Shown here: positions 42,672 through 51,491 of the stretch, in pieces
Layout: every line of letters starts with the position of its first letter
How positions within the stretch are numbered: position 1 is the stretch's first letter
DNA from: Nocardia flavorosea NBRC 108225
Lineage (GTDB): Bacteria; Actinomycetota; Actinomycetes; Mycobacteriales; Mycobacteriaceae
DNA: 64,000 nt
NCBI RefSeq assembly: GCF_001613385.1
Contig: NZ_BDCG01000012.1
Location: forward strand, 531,015 to 595,014
Direction of reading: 5' to 3'
Program-made: the position numbers and the translations under genes
The notes under the pieces: generated by a model
What the model was told of the DNA's origin: nothing
What the model saw: the letters and a program-made list of their open reading frames with translations, nothing else
Database searches by the model: none

Positions 42672-43306
42672 GCCGCACCTGACCGCGCGGCACCCGGACC
42701 GACGACCGGGGCAGCACCGACCCGGAGAACGGGCCGGATTTCGGCCTGTGTCCGTCCTGAGTCGCGCGGGCGAGCCGATCGCCGTGCGCGCCCCGGTGAG
42801 CACTGAACGGACCGGCCACGACCGGTGACCGCACCGAACTCCACGAGACATCCGCCGGCCGGTCCACTCTGCCGAAGTGCCCGGCAGCCGCGCCGAATCC
42901 ACCGGGACATTCGGGTTGCCGCGCCACGCCGGATCAATGTGCCCAGGGACAACGTCGTTCCGGGCAAGGCACTCGGTGGCCTGCGATCCCGAAGCATTCG
43001 AAGGCCCCCGCCGAATCGACGCTTCCGGCCACGGCACCGTGGCGCGCAGGGCGCCACCGCGGCAACCGGGCCGGATGTTCCCAGCGGTTGCGGCTGACCC
43101 CTGTGCGCCGCTGCTGAACAGTGGTGCCGCGGCGACACCGTGAGCTCGGATCGAGCATCGCGGCACGCGTGAACCCGGGGCGGCTCCGATATGTGGCCGC
43201 ATTCGGTGACGGACAGTCCCGACGGGTCCGGCTCGAGCGCCGCGCCGGGCCGTCTATGTCCCGCAGAAGCACCACGCCCAGCGTGGGCAGCGGCAGGGCA
43301 TGCGTA
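42672..43306. other. Intergenic region, no gene seen
   Basis: About 635 bases downstream of both the zinc-ribbon gene and the der operon. Open frames on both strands give unnatural Arg/Pro-rich proteins. No tRNA or repeat found. Confidence 0.45.
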
Positions 43307-43337
43307 TGTCCCCTCGAGGTCGTACGCCGAGGGGACA
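43307..43337. terminator. Second hairpin downstream of der
   Basis: Perfect 10-bp stem TGTCCCCTCG/CGAGGGGACA with an 11-base loop, 62-92 bases past the der stop. Probably a backup terminator for the long minus-strand operon. Confidence 0.45.
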
Positions 43338-43366
43338 CCACCACACTGCACACGAGAGGCCCGCTA

Positions 43367-43393
43367 TCCGTGCTGCAGACGCTGCAGCACGGA
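43367..43393 (-). terminator. Terminator hairpin of the der operon
   Basis: Perfect 12-bp stem (TCCGTGCTGCAG and complement) closing an ACG loop, beginning five bases after the der stop codon. There is no U-tract. Confidence 0.7.
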
Positions 43394-43398
43394 CGAGC

Positions 43399-44826
43399 TC
43401 ACTTCCTTGGGCGCTTCTCCCGGACTCGCACCGAGATACGCACCGGAGACCCGTCGAACCCGAATTCTTCGCGCAGCCGCCGTTCCAGGAACCGGCGGTA
43501 GCCGGCCTCCAGAAAGCCGGTGGTGAACAGGACGAAGGTCGGTGGGCGGGTGGTCGCCTGGGTGGCGAACAGCACGCGCGGCAGGCGGCCACCGCGCATG
43601 GGCGGCGGGGTCGCGGCGATCACTTCCTTCAGCCAGTTGTTCAACCGGCCGGTCGGGATCCGTTTGTCCCAGGATTCCAGCGCGGTCTCCATGGCCGGCA
43701 CCAGTTTCTGAACCGCTCGACCGGTGTGCGCGGAGATGTTCACCCGCTGCGCCCACGGCACGCGGTTCAGATCTCGGTCCACCTCACGGTCGAGTTGCAG
43801 GCGGCGGTCCTCGTCCACCAGATCCCATTTGTTGAACGCCAGCACCAGCGCCCGCCCGGAATCGGCGACCAGGCTGATCACCCGCAGATCCTGTTCGGTG
43901 ATCGGCTGGGAAGCGTCGATCAGCATGATCGCGACCTCCGAGGCCTCCAGCGCCGATTTGGTGCGCAGCGACGCGTAGAACTCGGTACCGCTGGCATTGG
44001 CGACCTTGCGGCGCAGACCGGCGGTATCGACGAACCGCCACACCTTGCCACCCAGTTCGACCAGTGAGTCCACCGGGTCGACGGTGGTGCCGGCGATATC
44101 GTGCACCACCGACCGTTCGTTGCCGGCGAGCTTGTTCAGCAGGCTGGATTTACCGACGTTCGGTTTTCCGACCAGCGCCACCCGGCGTGGCCCGCCGGTG
44201 CCGCCGGTACCCTCACGCGGGGTCTCCGGCAGTACTTCGAGCACATCGTCGAGCAGATCGCCGGTCCCGCGCCCGTGCGCCGCCGACACCATCCGCGGTT
44301 CGCCCAGCCCGAGCGACCACAGCGCGGACGCATCGGCCTCGACCCGCTGATCGTCGACCTTGTTCGCGACCAGGATCACCGGCGTTTTCGCGCGCCGCAG
44401 CGCCTTCACCGCGGCCTCGTCACCGGCGGTGGCCCCGACCACGGCGTCCACCACGAGCAGGATCGCGTCGGCGGTGTTCATGGCGAGTTCGGCCTGCCGG
44501 GCAACAGACTGCTGCAGCCCTTTGGCGTCCGGTTCCCAGCCGCCCGTGTCCTGCACCCAGAACCGGCGCCCCGCCCAGCTCGCCTCGTAGGAGACACGGT
44601 CGCGGGTTACGCCGGGCACATCCTCGACCACCGCTTCGCGGCGTCCCAGGATCCGGTTGACCAGCGTCGATTTCCCGACATTCGGGCGGCCGACCACGGC
44701 CAGGGTGGGCATCGGCGCCTGGTCGGCGACCTCCGGGTCACCGGCCAGATCGGTGATCTCCCACTCGGTTTCGTCGTTCCATACGCCGTCGCCGGCGAGT
44801 ACATCGCTCATCGTCTCCCCGCTCAT
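43399..44826 (-). CDS. der: Ribosome biogenesis GTPase Der (EngA)
   Basis: 475 residues with the two tandem GTPase domains unique to Der: P-loops GRPNVGKSTLVNRIL (near 45) and GKPNVGKSSLLNKLAG (near 218), and G4 motifs ANKVD and FNKWD. A C-terminal KH-like domain binds rRNA. It acts in 50S subunit assembly in the cytoplasm. The start ATG overlaps the cmk stop as ATGA, so it is the last gene of the parA-scpA-scpB-rluB-cmk-der operon, as in mycobacteria. Confidence 0.96.
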   Translation of the reverse strand: MSGETMSDVLAGDGVWNDETEWEITDLAGDPEVADQAPMPTLAVVGRPNVGKSTLVNRILGRREAVVEDVPGVTRDRVSYEASWAGRRFWVQDTGGWEPDAKGLQQSVARQAELAMNTADAILLVVDAVVGATAGDEAAVKALRRAKTPVILVANKVDDQRVEADASALWSLGLGEPRMVSAAHGRGTGDLLDDVLEVLPETPREGTGGTGGPRRVALVGKPNVGKSSLLNKLAGNERSVVHDIAGTTVDPVDSLVELGGKVWRFVDTAGLRRKVANASGTEFYASLRTKSALEASEVAIMLIDASQPITEQDLRVISLVADSGRALVLAFNKWDLVDEDRRLQLDREVDRDLNRVPWAQRVNISAHTGRAVQKLVPAMETALESWDKRIPTGRLNNWLKEVIAATPPPMRGGRLPRVLFATQATTRPPTFVLFTTGFLEAGYRRFLERRLREEFGFDGSPVRISVRVREKRPRK

Positions 44827-45605
44827 CCGGCCGCGCCCCGGCGGCGTAGCGCCGACCGCTCGTGTGACCGGTCCAGCTGCCGGGCGACTTCCCGGTACAG
44901 CTCGTCGATCGTTTCGTCCATGGTCAGTTCGCTGGTGTCGACCTGCACCGCGTCCTCGGCGCGCCGCAGTGGCGATACCGCCCGGGTCGAGTCCAGACGG
45001 TCACGGCGTTCGACATCGGCGAGGACGCCGGCATAGTCGTCCCCGCGGCCCTCGGCGATGTTCTGCTGATTGCGCCGGTGCGCCCGCGCCTGTGCGGAGG
45101 CGGTCAGATAGATCTTGGCATCGGCGTCGGGCAGCACGGTGGTGCCGATATCCCGGCCTTCGACGACGACGCGCCCCGCGCTCACGGCGATCTCGCGCTG
45201 CAACGCCACCAGTTGTTCACGGACCTCCGGTACCGCCGATACCGCCGATACCGCGGCGGTGACCTCCGGGCCGCGGATCTCCGCGCGCACATCGTCACCG
45301 TCGAGTTCGATCAGTTCGCTCTCCGGATCGGTACCGATCCGCAACGGCATATCGGTGACCGCCGCGATCACCGCGGCGGAATCGGCCGGGTCGATCCCGG
45401 CGCGCAGCACCTGCAGGGTCGCGACCCGGTACATGGCGCCGGTATCGAGGTAACGAGCCGACAGCCGGGTCGCCAGCCGCCGCGAAACGCTGGACTTACC
45501 GGTGCCCGAGGGCCCGTCCATCGCGACCACCAGCGACCGGTCGCCCGCCGGATCCGTGACGACCCCGACCGGAGCTTCCATACCGAACACCTCGGCCCCG
45601 TTCAC
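44823..45605 (-). CDS. cmk: Cytidylate kinase
   Basis: 260 residues from GTG at 45605, overlapping the rluB stop (GTGA). P-loop GPSGTGKSSVSRRLA, then YLDTGAMYR and VVVEGRDIGTTV bind ATP and CMP. The enzyme phosphorylates CMP and dCMP for RNA and DNA precursors. A short in-frame repeat of GATACCGCC units near 45240 encodes AVSAVSAV and is a minor local duplication. Confidence 0.95.
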   Translation of the reverse strand: MNGAEVFGMEAPVGVVTDPAGDRSLVVAMDGPSGTGKSSVSRRLATRLSARYLDTGAMYRVATLQVLRAGIDPADSAAVIAAVTDMPLRIGTDPESELIELDGDDVRAEIRGPEVTAAVSAVSAVPEVREQLVALQREIAVSAGRVVVEGRDIGTTVLPDADAKIYLTASAQARAHRRNQQNIAEGRGDDYAGVLADVERRDRLDSTRAVSPLRRAEDAVQVDTSELTMDETIDELYREVARQLDRSHERSALRRRGAAG

Positions 45606-47023
45606 AATGACACCGCCTCGTAGAGTTTGCCGATTTCGTCCCGGCCCAGTACCCGCAGGGTGCCGGGCCGTTGGTCGGCCAGGACCACCGGGCCGATATG
45701 CGTGCGGACCAGTCTGGTCACCGGATGACCGACCGCGTCCAGCAGCCGCCGCACGATATGTTTGCGCCCCTCGTGCAACACCACCTTCACCAGGGATCGT
45801 CCCGCGTCGACCTCCAGAACCTGGAATTTGTCGACACTGGCCGGACCGTCCTCGAGTTCCACACCGTCGCGCAGAATCTTGCCGATGGAACGGTGCACCT
45901 CACCCTGCACGGTCGCGAGGTAGGTCTTGGACACCTGGTAGGAGGGATGCATCAGCCGATGCGCGAGGTCGCCGTCGTTGGTGACCAGCAACAGCCCCTC
46001 GGTATCGGCATCCAACCGGCCGACATGGAACAGCCGCTGCCCGGCGGCGATCCGCTCGGCCACGATATCGCCCACACAGGGACGGCCCAGATCGTCGGAC
46101 ATGGTGGACTGCCAGCCCTTGGGCTTGTTCAGCGCCAGATGCACCAGTTCTTCGCGCACGACCACGCGGATACCGTCCACCCGCACCACGGCGTTCTCGG
46201 GGTCGATACGCAGACCCTGTTCGCGCACGATGATGCCGTCCACCTCGACCCGGCCCTGGTCGATCATCTCCTCGGCCGCGCGCCGCGAAGCGACCCCGGC
46301 CTTGGCCAGCACCTTCTGCAGGCGCTCACCTTCGCCCCACGGCATCTTCTCGTGGCCGGGTCCCTCCGGTTCCACATACTGATGGCGAGCGGGTTTGGCG
46401 TTGTTCAGCTGCGGTGCGCCACCGGACCGCGCGGCCGGACCCTTACGTGACGGAGCGCCGCCGTTCCCCGGACGGCCGCCGCTGCGCGAGCCACCGGCCG
46501 GCCCGCTACGTCCGGTAGACGGGCCACCACGCCCCGCTGCTGCGGAGCTGCTGCGCCCTGCGCCGGCAGGGCCACCACGTCCTACCGGGCCCGGACCACG
46601 CCCCGACGGCGCAGCGCCGCCACGCCCGGTAGCCGCGCCACGCCCGGCCTGAGCCGAGCCACCACGCGGTGCTGGGGCCGAGCCGCTACGCCCCGGGGCG
46701 CCGGCACCGCGACGCCCGCCGGCGCCGCTCCCACCGGCGGATGCGAAACCGCCTCGGCCGGTGCCGGGGCTGCGAGGCGCCGGCGGCGCATCCGCGCGCC
46801 CGGTCCGCGCCTGGTCACTGCGCGCTCCACGTTCTGTACTGCGGGTGCCACCACTGCGGCCGGTCCGCGGCGGTTCACTGCCACGGCCGTTACGGGGAAA
46901 TTCACCGCCACGGCGGGCCTCCCCCGCCCCGCGGGGTGCGCCGCGTCCGCGACCGGCCCGGGCGGGCTGGTCTCCGCGTTGTCTGCGATCCGGTGTGCCA
47001 TCTCGGCGAGCGGGTGTATTCAC
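45602..47023 (-). CDS. rluB: 23S rRNA pseudouridine synthase RluB-type with long Gly/Arg-rich N-terminus
   Basis: 473 residues. The C-terminal 240 residues are a normal RsuA/RluB enzyme: S4 domain (RLQKVLAKAGVASRRAAEEM), catalytic Asp in FHVGRLDADTEGLLLVTNDG and ALNKPKGW. It isomerises a uridine in 23S rRNA. Residues 1-215 are an unusual, disordered, basic Gly/Arg/Pro-rich region with many RG repeats, longer than in most family members, perhaps an RNA-binding tail. It lies nine bases after scpB. Confidence 0.95.
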   Translation of the reverse strand: MNTPARRDGTPDRRQRGDQPARAGRGRGAPRGAGEARRGGEFPRNGRGSEPPRTGRSGGTRSTERGARSDQARTGRADAPPAPRSPGTGRGGFASAGGSGAGGRRGAGAPGRSGSAPAPRGGSAQAGRGAATGRGGAAPSGRGPGPVGRGGPAGAGRSSSAAAGRGGPSTGRSGPAGGSRSGGRPGNGGAPSRKGPAARSGGAPQLNNAKPARHQYVEPEGPGHEKMPWGEGERLQKVLAKAGVASRRAAEEMIDQGRVEVDGIIVREQGLRIDPENAVVRVDGIRVVVREELVHLALNKPKGWQSTMSDDLGRPCVGDIVAERIAAGQRLFHVGRLDADTEGLLLVTNDGDLAHRLMHPSYQVSKTYLATVQGEVHRSIGKILRDGVELEDGPASVDKFQVLEVDAGRSLVKVVLHEGRKHIVRRLLDAVGHPVTRLVRTHIGPVVLADQRPGTLRVLGRDEIGKLYEAVSL

Positions 47024-47032
47024 GATTTCCTG

Positions 47033-47863
47033 TCAATCCTCGGCGCCGAGGTTCAGATCGTCCTCGGCGGGTTTGCGCAGTCTGGTGTAACGGGGGTCCG
47101 TCTCCAGACTGTCGTTGATCTCATCGATCAGGTCGACGCCCGGCAGCAGCGGCGCCAGTTCCGGCAGATCGTTCAGCGACGCCAGCCCGATACGTTCCAG
47201 GAACAGTTCGGTGGTGCCGTAGAGCGTGCCGTTGGTTTCCGGGTCGGTGCCCGCCTCGGTGATCAGTCCCCTGGCCAGCAGGGTGCGCATCACACCGTCG
47301 ACGTTGACACCGCGCACCGCGCTGACCCGCGCCCGGGTCACCGGCTGCCGATATGCCACCACCGCCAGCGTCTCCAGTGCCGCCCGGGTCAGCTTCGACC
47401 GGGCGCCATCGAGCAACATACGCTCCACATACGGTGCGTACTCGCTGCGAGTATAGAAGCGCCACCCGTCCCCGGCGAAACGCAGATCGATCCCACTGCG
47501 CTGTGCGGCCAGCTCCGCCGACATTTCCCGCAACATGTGTTCGACCCGGTCCGCGGGCTCGTCCAACGCGGTCGCCAGCTGTTCTACCGGCGCGGGAGTG
47601 TCCACAACGAGCAGGAGCGCCTCGAGCGCCGCCCGGAATTCGCCCTCGTCCATCGAGTCGGACGCGAATTCGGTCACATTCTCCCCCGTACCCGGAGGGC
47701 TGGGTTGCGCCGCGGTCCTGCGAACCGGCTCGCTCGCGCTCCGCTCTCCGGTGGCACGCTGCGCTCCACCCTCGTACGGCCCACTCGCGCTGTACCCACT
47801 GCGGACGGGCGAGATCTCTCCGTGTTCGGGCTGCGCCGACGGCTCCGGGCCCGACTCGCTCAT
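47033..47863 (-). CDS. scpB: Segregation and condensation protein ScpB
   Basis: 276 residues from ATG at 47863, overlapping the scpA stop as ATGA. After a disordered 85-residue N-terminus come two winged-helix domains (FRAALEALLLVVDTPAPVEQ, then LTRAALETLAVVAYRQPVTR, GTTELFLERIGL). ScpB dimers bind ScpA and SMC to form bacterial condensin, which compacts and separates chromosomes. The Ser/Pro-rich N-terminal extension is longer than usual. Confidence 0.95.
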   Translation of the reverse strand: MSESGPEPSAQPEHGEISPVRSGYSASGPYEGGAQRATGERSASEPVRRTAAQPSPPGTGENVTEFASDSMDEGEFRAALEALLLVVDTPAPVEQLATALDEPADRVEHMLREMSAELAAQRSGIDLRFAGDGWRFYTRSEYAPYVERMLLDGARSKLTRAALETLAVVAYRQPVTRARVSAVRGVNVDGVMRTLLARGLITEAGTDPETNGTLYGTTELFLERIGLASLNDLPELAPLLPGVDLIDEINDSLETDPRYTRLRKPAEDDLNLGAED

Positions 47864-48753
47864 CCGTAGTCCTCCTCGATATCGACAGGTGCGGCCTCGG
47901 CCTCGTCCCCGATCCAGCGGACCGCGAGCGGGCCCAGCGGGTCGGGCTGATCGAATTCGATCGATTTGCCCCGGTACAGCTCGAGCAGTGCCAGGAATCG
48001 CGCGACGATCTGGATCGGCGCCGCGCAATCGGCCACCAGGTCGGCGAAGGTGGTCCAGACGCCCGCACCGCGGGCGCGTAGACGTTCCAGCACCAGCGTC
48101 GCCTGTTCGGCGACGGATATGGTGTGCGCGTGCAGATGGTCCAGGCCTACCGTCGGCACCGGCCGCGGCCGGAACGCCGCCGCGGCGATCTCCGCGAACC
48201 CGGCCGCATCCACACCGAGCTGGACCTCCGGCAGCAAGCCGGCGAACCGCTCCTCCAGACCCACCGCCCGCGGATACCGGCGCAGCGCGGCCGCCTCGAG
48301 TTCGCCGAGCAACTCGGCGACCTGTTTGAACGCCCGGTACTGCAGTAACCGGGCGAACAGCAGATCCCGCGCCTCGAGCAGTTCCAGATCGTCGGGATCG
48401 GTCACTTCCCCCGAGGGCAACAGCCGCGCGGCTTTCAGATCCAGCAGGGTCGCGGCGACCACCAGGAACTCGGTGGTCTGATCGAGGATCTTATCGGTGC
48501 GCAGCGAATTCCCGGGCTGGGTCAGCCCGGCGGTGAGCGCCTTGGTGTAGGCGATGAATTCGTCGGTGACCTGATGCAGCGCCACCTCCGTCACATCGAG
48601 ACGGCGCTGCGAGATCAACTGCAACAGCAGGTCGAACGGGCCCTCGAAATTACTGAGCCGCAGATGGAACCCGGTTTTCTCCCCGGCCGCGTCCGCGGTG
48701 TCGCCGGGCTCGCTGGTACTCGACGGTGCAGGTGCGGGTGCTGCCGCGCTCAC
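47860..48753 (-). CDS. scpA: Segregation and condensation protein ScpA
   Basis: 297 residues from the GTG that overlaps the parA stop as GTGA; the frame is open further upstream. Kleisin motifs: FEGPFDLLLQLISQRRLDVT at the N-terminal SMC-binding domain, and a C-terminal winged helix (VVQ-like WTTFADLVADCAAPIQIVAR). Residues 1-30 are Ala/Pro-rich. It bridges SMC heads and ScpB in condensin. Confidence 0.95.
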   Translation of the reverse strand: MSAAAPAPAPSSTSEPGDTADAAGEKTGFHLRLSNFEGPFDLLLQLISQRRLDVTEVALHQVTDEFIAYTKALTAGLTQPGNSLRTDKILDQTTEFLVVAATLLDLKAARLLPSGEVTDPDDLELLEARDLLFARLLQYRAFKQVAELLGELEAAALRRYPRAVGLEERFAGLLPEVQLGVDAAGFAEIAAAAFRPRPVPTVGLDHLHAHTISVAEQATLVLERLRARGAGVWTTFADLVADCAAPIQIVARFLALLELYRGKSIEFDQPDPLGPLAVRWIGDEAEAAPVDIEEDYG

Positions 48754-49688
48754 CGACCCGACCGGTGGATGACTTCCCGCGCCATCGCGCGGTAGGCCTC
48801 GGCACCACTGGATTTCGGCGCCCACGTGGTGATCGGTTCACCGGCCACACTCGCGTCCGGGAACCGGACGGTCCGCGCGATGGCCGTGTCGTACACCAGT
48901 TCCCCGAACACTTCCACCACACGCGCCATCACCTGACGGGAATGCAACAGCCGGGCATCGAACATGGTGACCACGATGCCGTAGAGGCTCAGCCGCGGGT
49001 TCAGCCGGTCCCGCACCTTCTCCACCGTATCGTTGAGCAGAGCCAGCCCGCGCAGCGAAAAGTACTCGCATTCCATCGGAATGATCACGCCGTCCGAACA
49101 CGCGAGGGCATTCACCGTGAGCAACCCGAGCGAAGGCTGGCAGTCGATGAGGATGTAGTCGTAGCGGTCGCGGATCGGTTCCAGTGCCCGCCCCAGCGAC
49201 TGCTCCCGGCCGACTTCGTTCACCAGCTGGATCTCCGCCGCCGACAGATCGATATTGCTCGGCAGCAGATCCAGGTTCTCGACCTTGGTCTGCACGAGCA
49301 CGTCGTCGACCCCGACCGGTGCGCCGATCAGCAGGTTGTGCACGGTCAGATCCAGATCGTGGTGCGCTACCCCCAGGCCCGCCGACAACGCGCCCTGCGG
49401 GTCGAGATCCACCAGCAGTACCCGGCGGCCGTACTCGGCCAGCGCGGCACCCAGATTGATGGTCGAAGTGGTCTTACCGACCCCGCCCTTCTGGTTACAC
49501 ATCGCCACGATGAGCGCGTTGCCCTGATGTGACGGTTCGGTCGGATCCGGCACCGGGCGTAGCGGCCGGCCCGTCGGGCCGAGTGCGGTGTCGGCGGGCA
49601 GAGGTTCGGGGCCCGCCCCCCACACGGATGTGGCGCGTTCATCGTTCTCGGCGCCCTTGGGCGGTTCCGCCGCTCCGGCTGTCGTCAC
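48750..49688 (-). CDS. parA: ParA-family ATPase (Soj-like, linked to scpAB)
   Basis: 312 residues from GTG at 49688. Deviant Walker A motif CNQKGGVGKTTSTINLGAAL, Walker B DYILIDCQPSLG, and VDLDPQGAL. The first 55 residues are a disordered extension. This is the extra ParA found beside scpAB in actinobacteria (like Rv1708), not the parAB pair near oriC, since no parB follows. It probably acts in chromosome partition or positioning. First gene of the operon leading to der. Confidence 0.93.
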   Translation of the reverse strand: MTTAGAAEPPKGAENDERATSVWGAGPEPLPADTALGPTGRPLRPVPDPTEPSHQGNALIVAMCNQKGGVGKTTSTINLGAALAEYGRRVLLVDLDPQGALSAGLGVAHHDLDLTVHNLLIGAPVGVDDVLVQTKVENLDLLPSNIDLSAAEIQLVNEVGREQSLGRALEPIRDRYDYILIDCQPSLGLLTVNALACSDGVIIPMECEYFSLRGLALLNDTVEKVRDRLNPRLSLYGIVVTMFDARLLHSRQVMARVVEVFGELVYDTAIARTVRFPDASVAGEPITTWAPKSSGAEAYRAMAREVIHRSGR

Positions 49689-49797
49689 GATCCGCTGCTC
49701 CTTATACGTTCCTGCCCGTCACCTCGTAGAGCGTAACGAGGCCGATCAAGGCACGGTCTCGCTTTCGCCACGGTCCGGCTCCTTCTAGACGCTACCT

Positions 49798-49829
49798 GTT
49801 GACAGCACTCCGGCGCCCAGTGTGTCAAC
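49798..49829. promoter_or_regulatory. GTTGACA/TGTCAAC inverted repeat in the parA promoter region
   Basis: Seven-base arms GTTGACA (49798-49804) and TGTCAAC (49823-49829) with 18-base spacing, about 110-140 bases upstream of parA. Each arm holds a TTGACA that could serve as a -35 box on one strand. It is the only obvious control element between xerD and parA. Confidence 0.35.
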
Positions 49830-49873
49830 CGGCGTGTTCTGTGATATTGCGGAGCCTGCGGATCCGGAGCCAC

Positions 49874-50821
49874 TCATCGGGCCCTGGGGTGGGCGGTGGC
49901 CCAGACTTCGCGCAAGGTCCCCACGGTCACCATTGTGTAGATCTGGGTGGTGGTCACCGACGCGTGACCCAGCAGTTCCTGCACCACCCGCACATCGGCG
50001 CCGCCGTCGAGCAGATGCGTGGCGAACGAATGCCGCAGGGTATGCGGCGATACCGTGGCCGTGATCCCGGCATGCTCCGCGGCGCGCTGCAACACCTGCC
50101 AGGCGCTCTGCCGGGACAACCGGCCGCCCCGGACGTTGAGGAACAACGCGGCCGCTGCCCCCGGGGCCCGCACCCCGGCGCGACCGTTCGACGCCAATAC
50201 GGGCCGCCCACGCACCAGGTAGGCGTCCACGGCCGCCAGGGCGGGCCGTCCCACCGGGACGATCCGCTGCTTACCGCCCTTCCCCCGCAGCACGACGGCG
50301 CGCCCCTCGAGGTCGAGATCGTCGAGATCCAGGCCGACGGTTTCCGAGATACGCGCACCTGTCGAATACAGCAGTTCCAGTAGTGCGCGATCGCGGAGCC
50401 CGCGGGCGCCCGCATCCCCACCGGCCCCCGTTTCCGCGCCCACCGACTCCAGTAGCCGCAGCACCTGGTCCACGGGCAGCGCCTTGGGCAGGCGCTGCCC
50501 CACCATCGGCGGTTTCACCGCATGGGCGACATCGGTACTGATCAGCCCCTCGGCGGCGGCGAATCGATGCAATCCGCGCACCGCGATCAGTGCCCGCGCG
50601 ACCGATCCCGGTGCCAGCGGCGGATGCCGCTCGTCGCCCGTGCGCAGGGCGATCCCGAATTCTCCGATATCGGTTTCGCGGACCGCCTCGAGATCGGCGA
50701 TGCCCCGGTCTTTCAGGTATTCCCGGTACCGACCGAGATCGCGCCGGTACGCCGACAGTGTGCTGCGGGCGGCACCTCGCTCCACCGCGAGATGGTCCAG
50801 ATAGATATCGGCCTCGCGCAC
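49874..50821 (-). CDS. xerD: Tyrosine recombinase XerD
   Basis: 315 residues from GTG at 50821, 13 bases after the nudix stop. SAM-like N-terminal domain (YLDHLAVERGAARSTLSAY) and catalytic domain with Arg in STGARISE, HTLRHSFATHLL, GHASVTTTQIYT with the nucleophile Tyr. It resolves chromosome dimers at dif with XerC. Position between pyrG-nudix and parA is the mycobacterial one, so this is the housekeeping recombinase, not a mobile element. Confidence 0.95.
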   Translation of the reverse strand: MREADIYLDHLAVERGAARSTLSAYRRDLGRYREYLKDRGIADLEAVRETDIGEFGIALRTGDERHPPLAPGSVARALIAVRGLHRFAAAEGLISTDVAHAVKPPMVGQRLPKALPVDQVLRLLESVGAETGAGGDAGARGLRDRALLELLYSTGARISETVGLDLDDLDLEGRAVVLRGKGGKQRIVPVGRPALAAVDAYLVRGRPVLASNGRAGVRAPGAAAALFLNVRGGRLSRQSAWQVLQRAAEHAGITATVSPHTLRHSFATHLLDGGADVRVVQELLGHASVTTTQIYTMVTVGTLREVWATAHPRAR

Positions 50822-50834
50822 CGCATACCCGCCC

Positions 50835-51491
50835 TCAGTCCGTGTTCCGTTGCGCCGCCTGGCGCCGCAACAGCGCGCTCGGCAGCCCGGACCACGGCGC
50901 GTCGGCGGGGCGCAGCGGCAGGTCCGCGGCATCGGCGGCGCTCAGCGCGAGCAGTCCGGCGACGGCGGTCGCGTTCACGATCTCGCCGGCCAGGGCCGCG
51001 CGCACAGCCGCGTCGAGCGGCATCCGCACCAGTTCCAGATCGGCTTCCTCGTGCTCGGGTGCGGGGCGGTCGGTCTCGGACAGCCCGCGCGCCAGATACA
51101 CCCGCAACGCTTCATCGGTGAACCCCGGCGACAATGCCACGTCCACCAGCACCGACCACTCCCGCGCCGCCAGCCCGGTTTCCTCGGCCAGTTCCCGCTG
51201 CGCCGCCGCGAGCGGATCCTCCCCGGCGATATCGATCAGCCCGGCAGGCAGTTCGAGCAGCCGCTCCCCGAGCGGGTGCCGGTACTGGCGGATCAGCACA
51301 ACCTGCTCGTCGTCGTCCACGGCGACCACCGCGACGGCACCGTGATGCTCGACCACCTCGCGTTCCACGATCCGCCCGCCGGGCATCTCCACCTGGTCCA
51401 GCCGCAGCGCCACGATGGCCCCGTTGTAGACCAACCGGCTGTCGACGGTGCGGAAGGCGTGGCTGCCCGGCGCCGGCTGCCCGCCGGTCAC
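50835..51491 (-). CDS. Nudix hydrolase, ADP-ribose pyrophosphatase type
   Basis: 218 residues from GTG at 51491, overlapping the pyrG stop (GTGA). The Nudix box reads LPAGLIDIAGEDPLAAAQRE followed by LAEETGL, with one extra residue before the first Glu, as in M. tuberculosis Rv1700, a characterised ADP-ribose pyrophosphatase. It splits ADP-ribose into AMP and ribose-5-phosphate, a housecleaning and NAD-salvage step. Gene order is conserved with mycobacteria. Confidence 0.93.
   Translation of the reverse strand: MTGGQPAPGSHAFRTVDSRLVYNGAIVALRLDQVEMPGGRIVEREVVEHHGAVAVVAVDDDEQVVLIRQYRHPLGERLLELPAGLIDIAGEDPLAAAQRELAEETGLAAREWSVLVDVALSPGFTDEALRVYLARGLSETDRPAPEHEEADLELVRMPLDAAVRAALAGEIVNATAVAGLLALSAADAADLPLRPADAPWSGLPSALLRRQAAQRNTD

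Noticed and set aside
42530..43351. 273-codon minus-strand frame in the gap before der
   Set aside because: Cys/Arg/Pro-rich unnatural translation that also overlaps the zinc-ribbon gene; no homologous features.
49874..50821. Tyrosine recombinase as a sign of a prophage or integrative element
   Set aside because: It occupies the conserved xerD position between nudix-pyrG and parA; no att sites or phage genes nearby.
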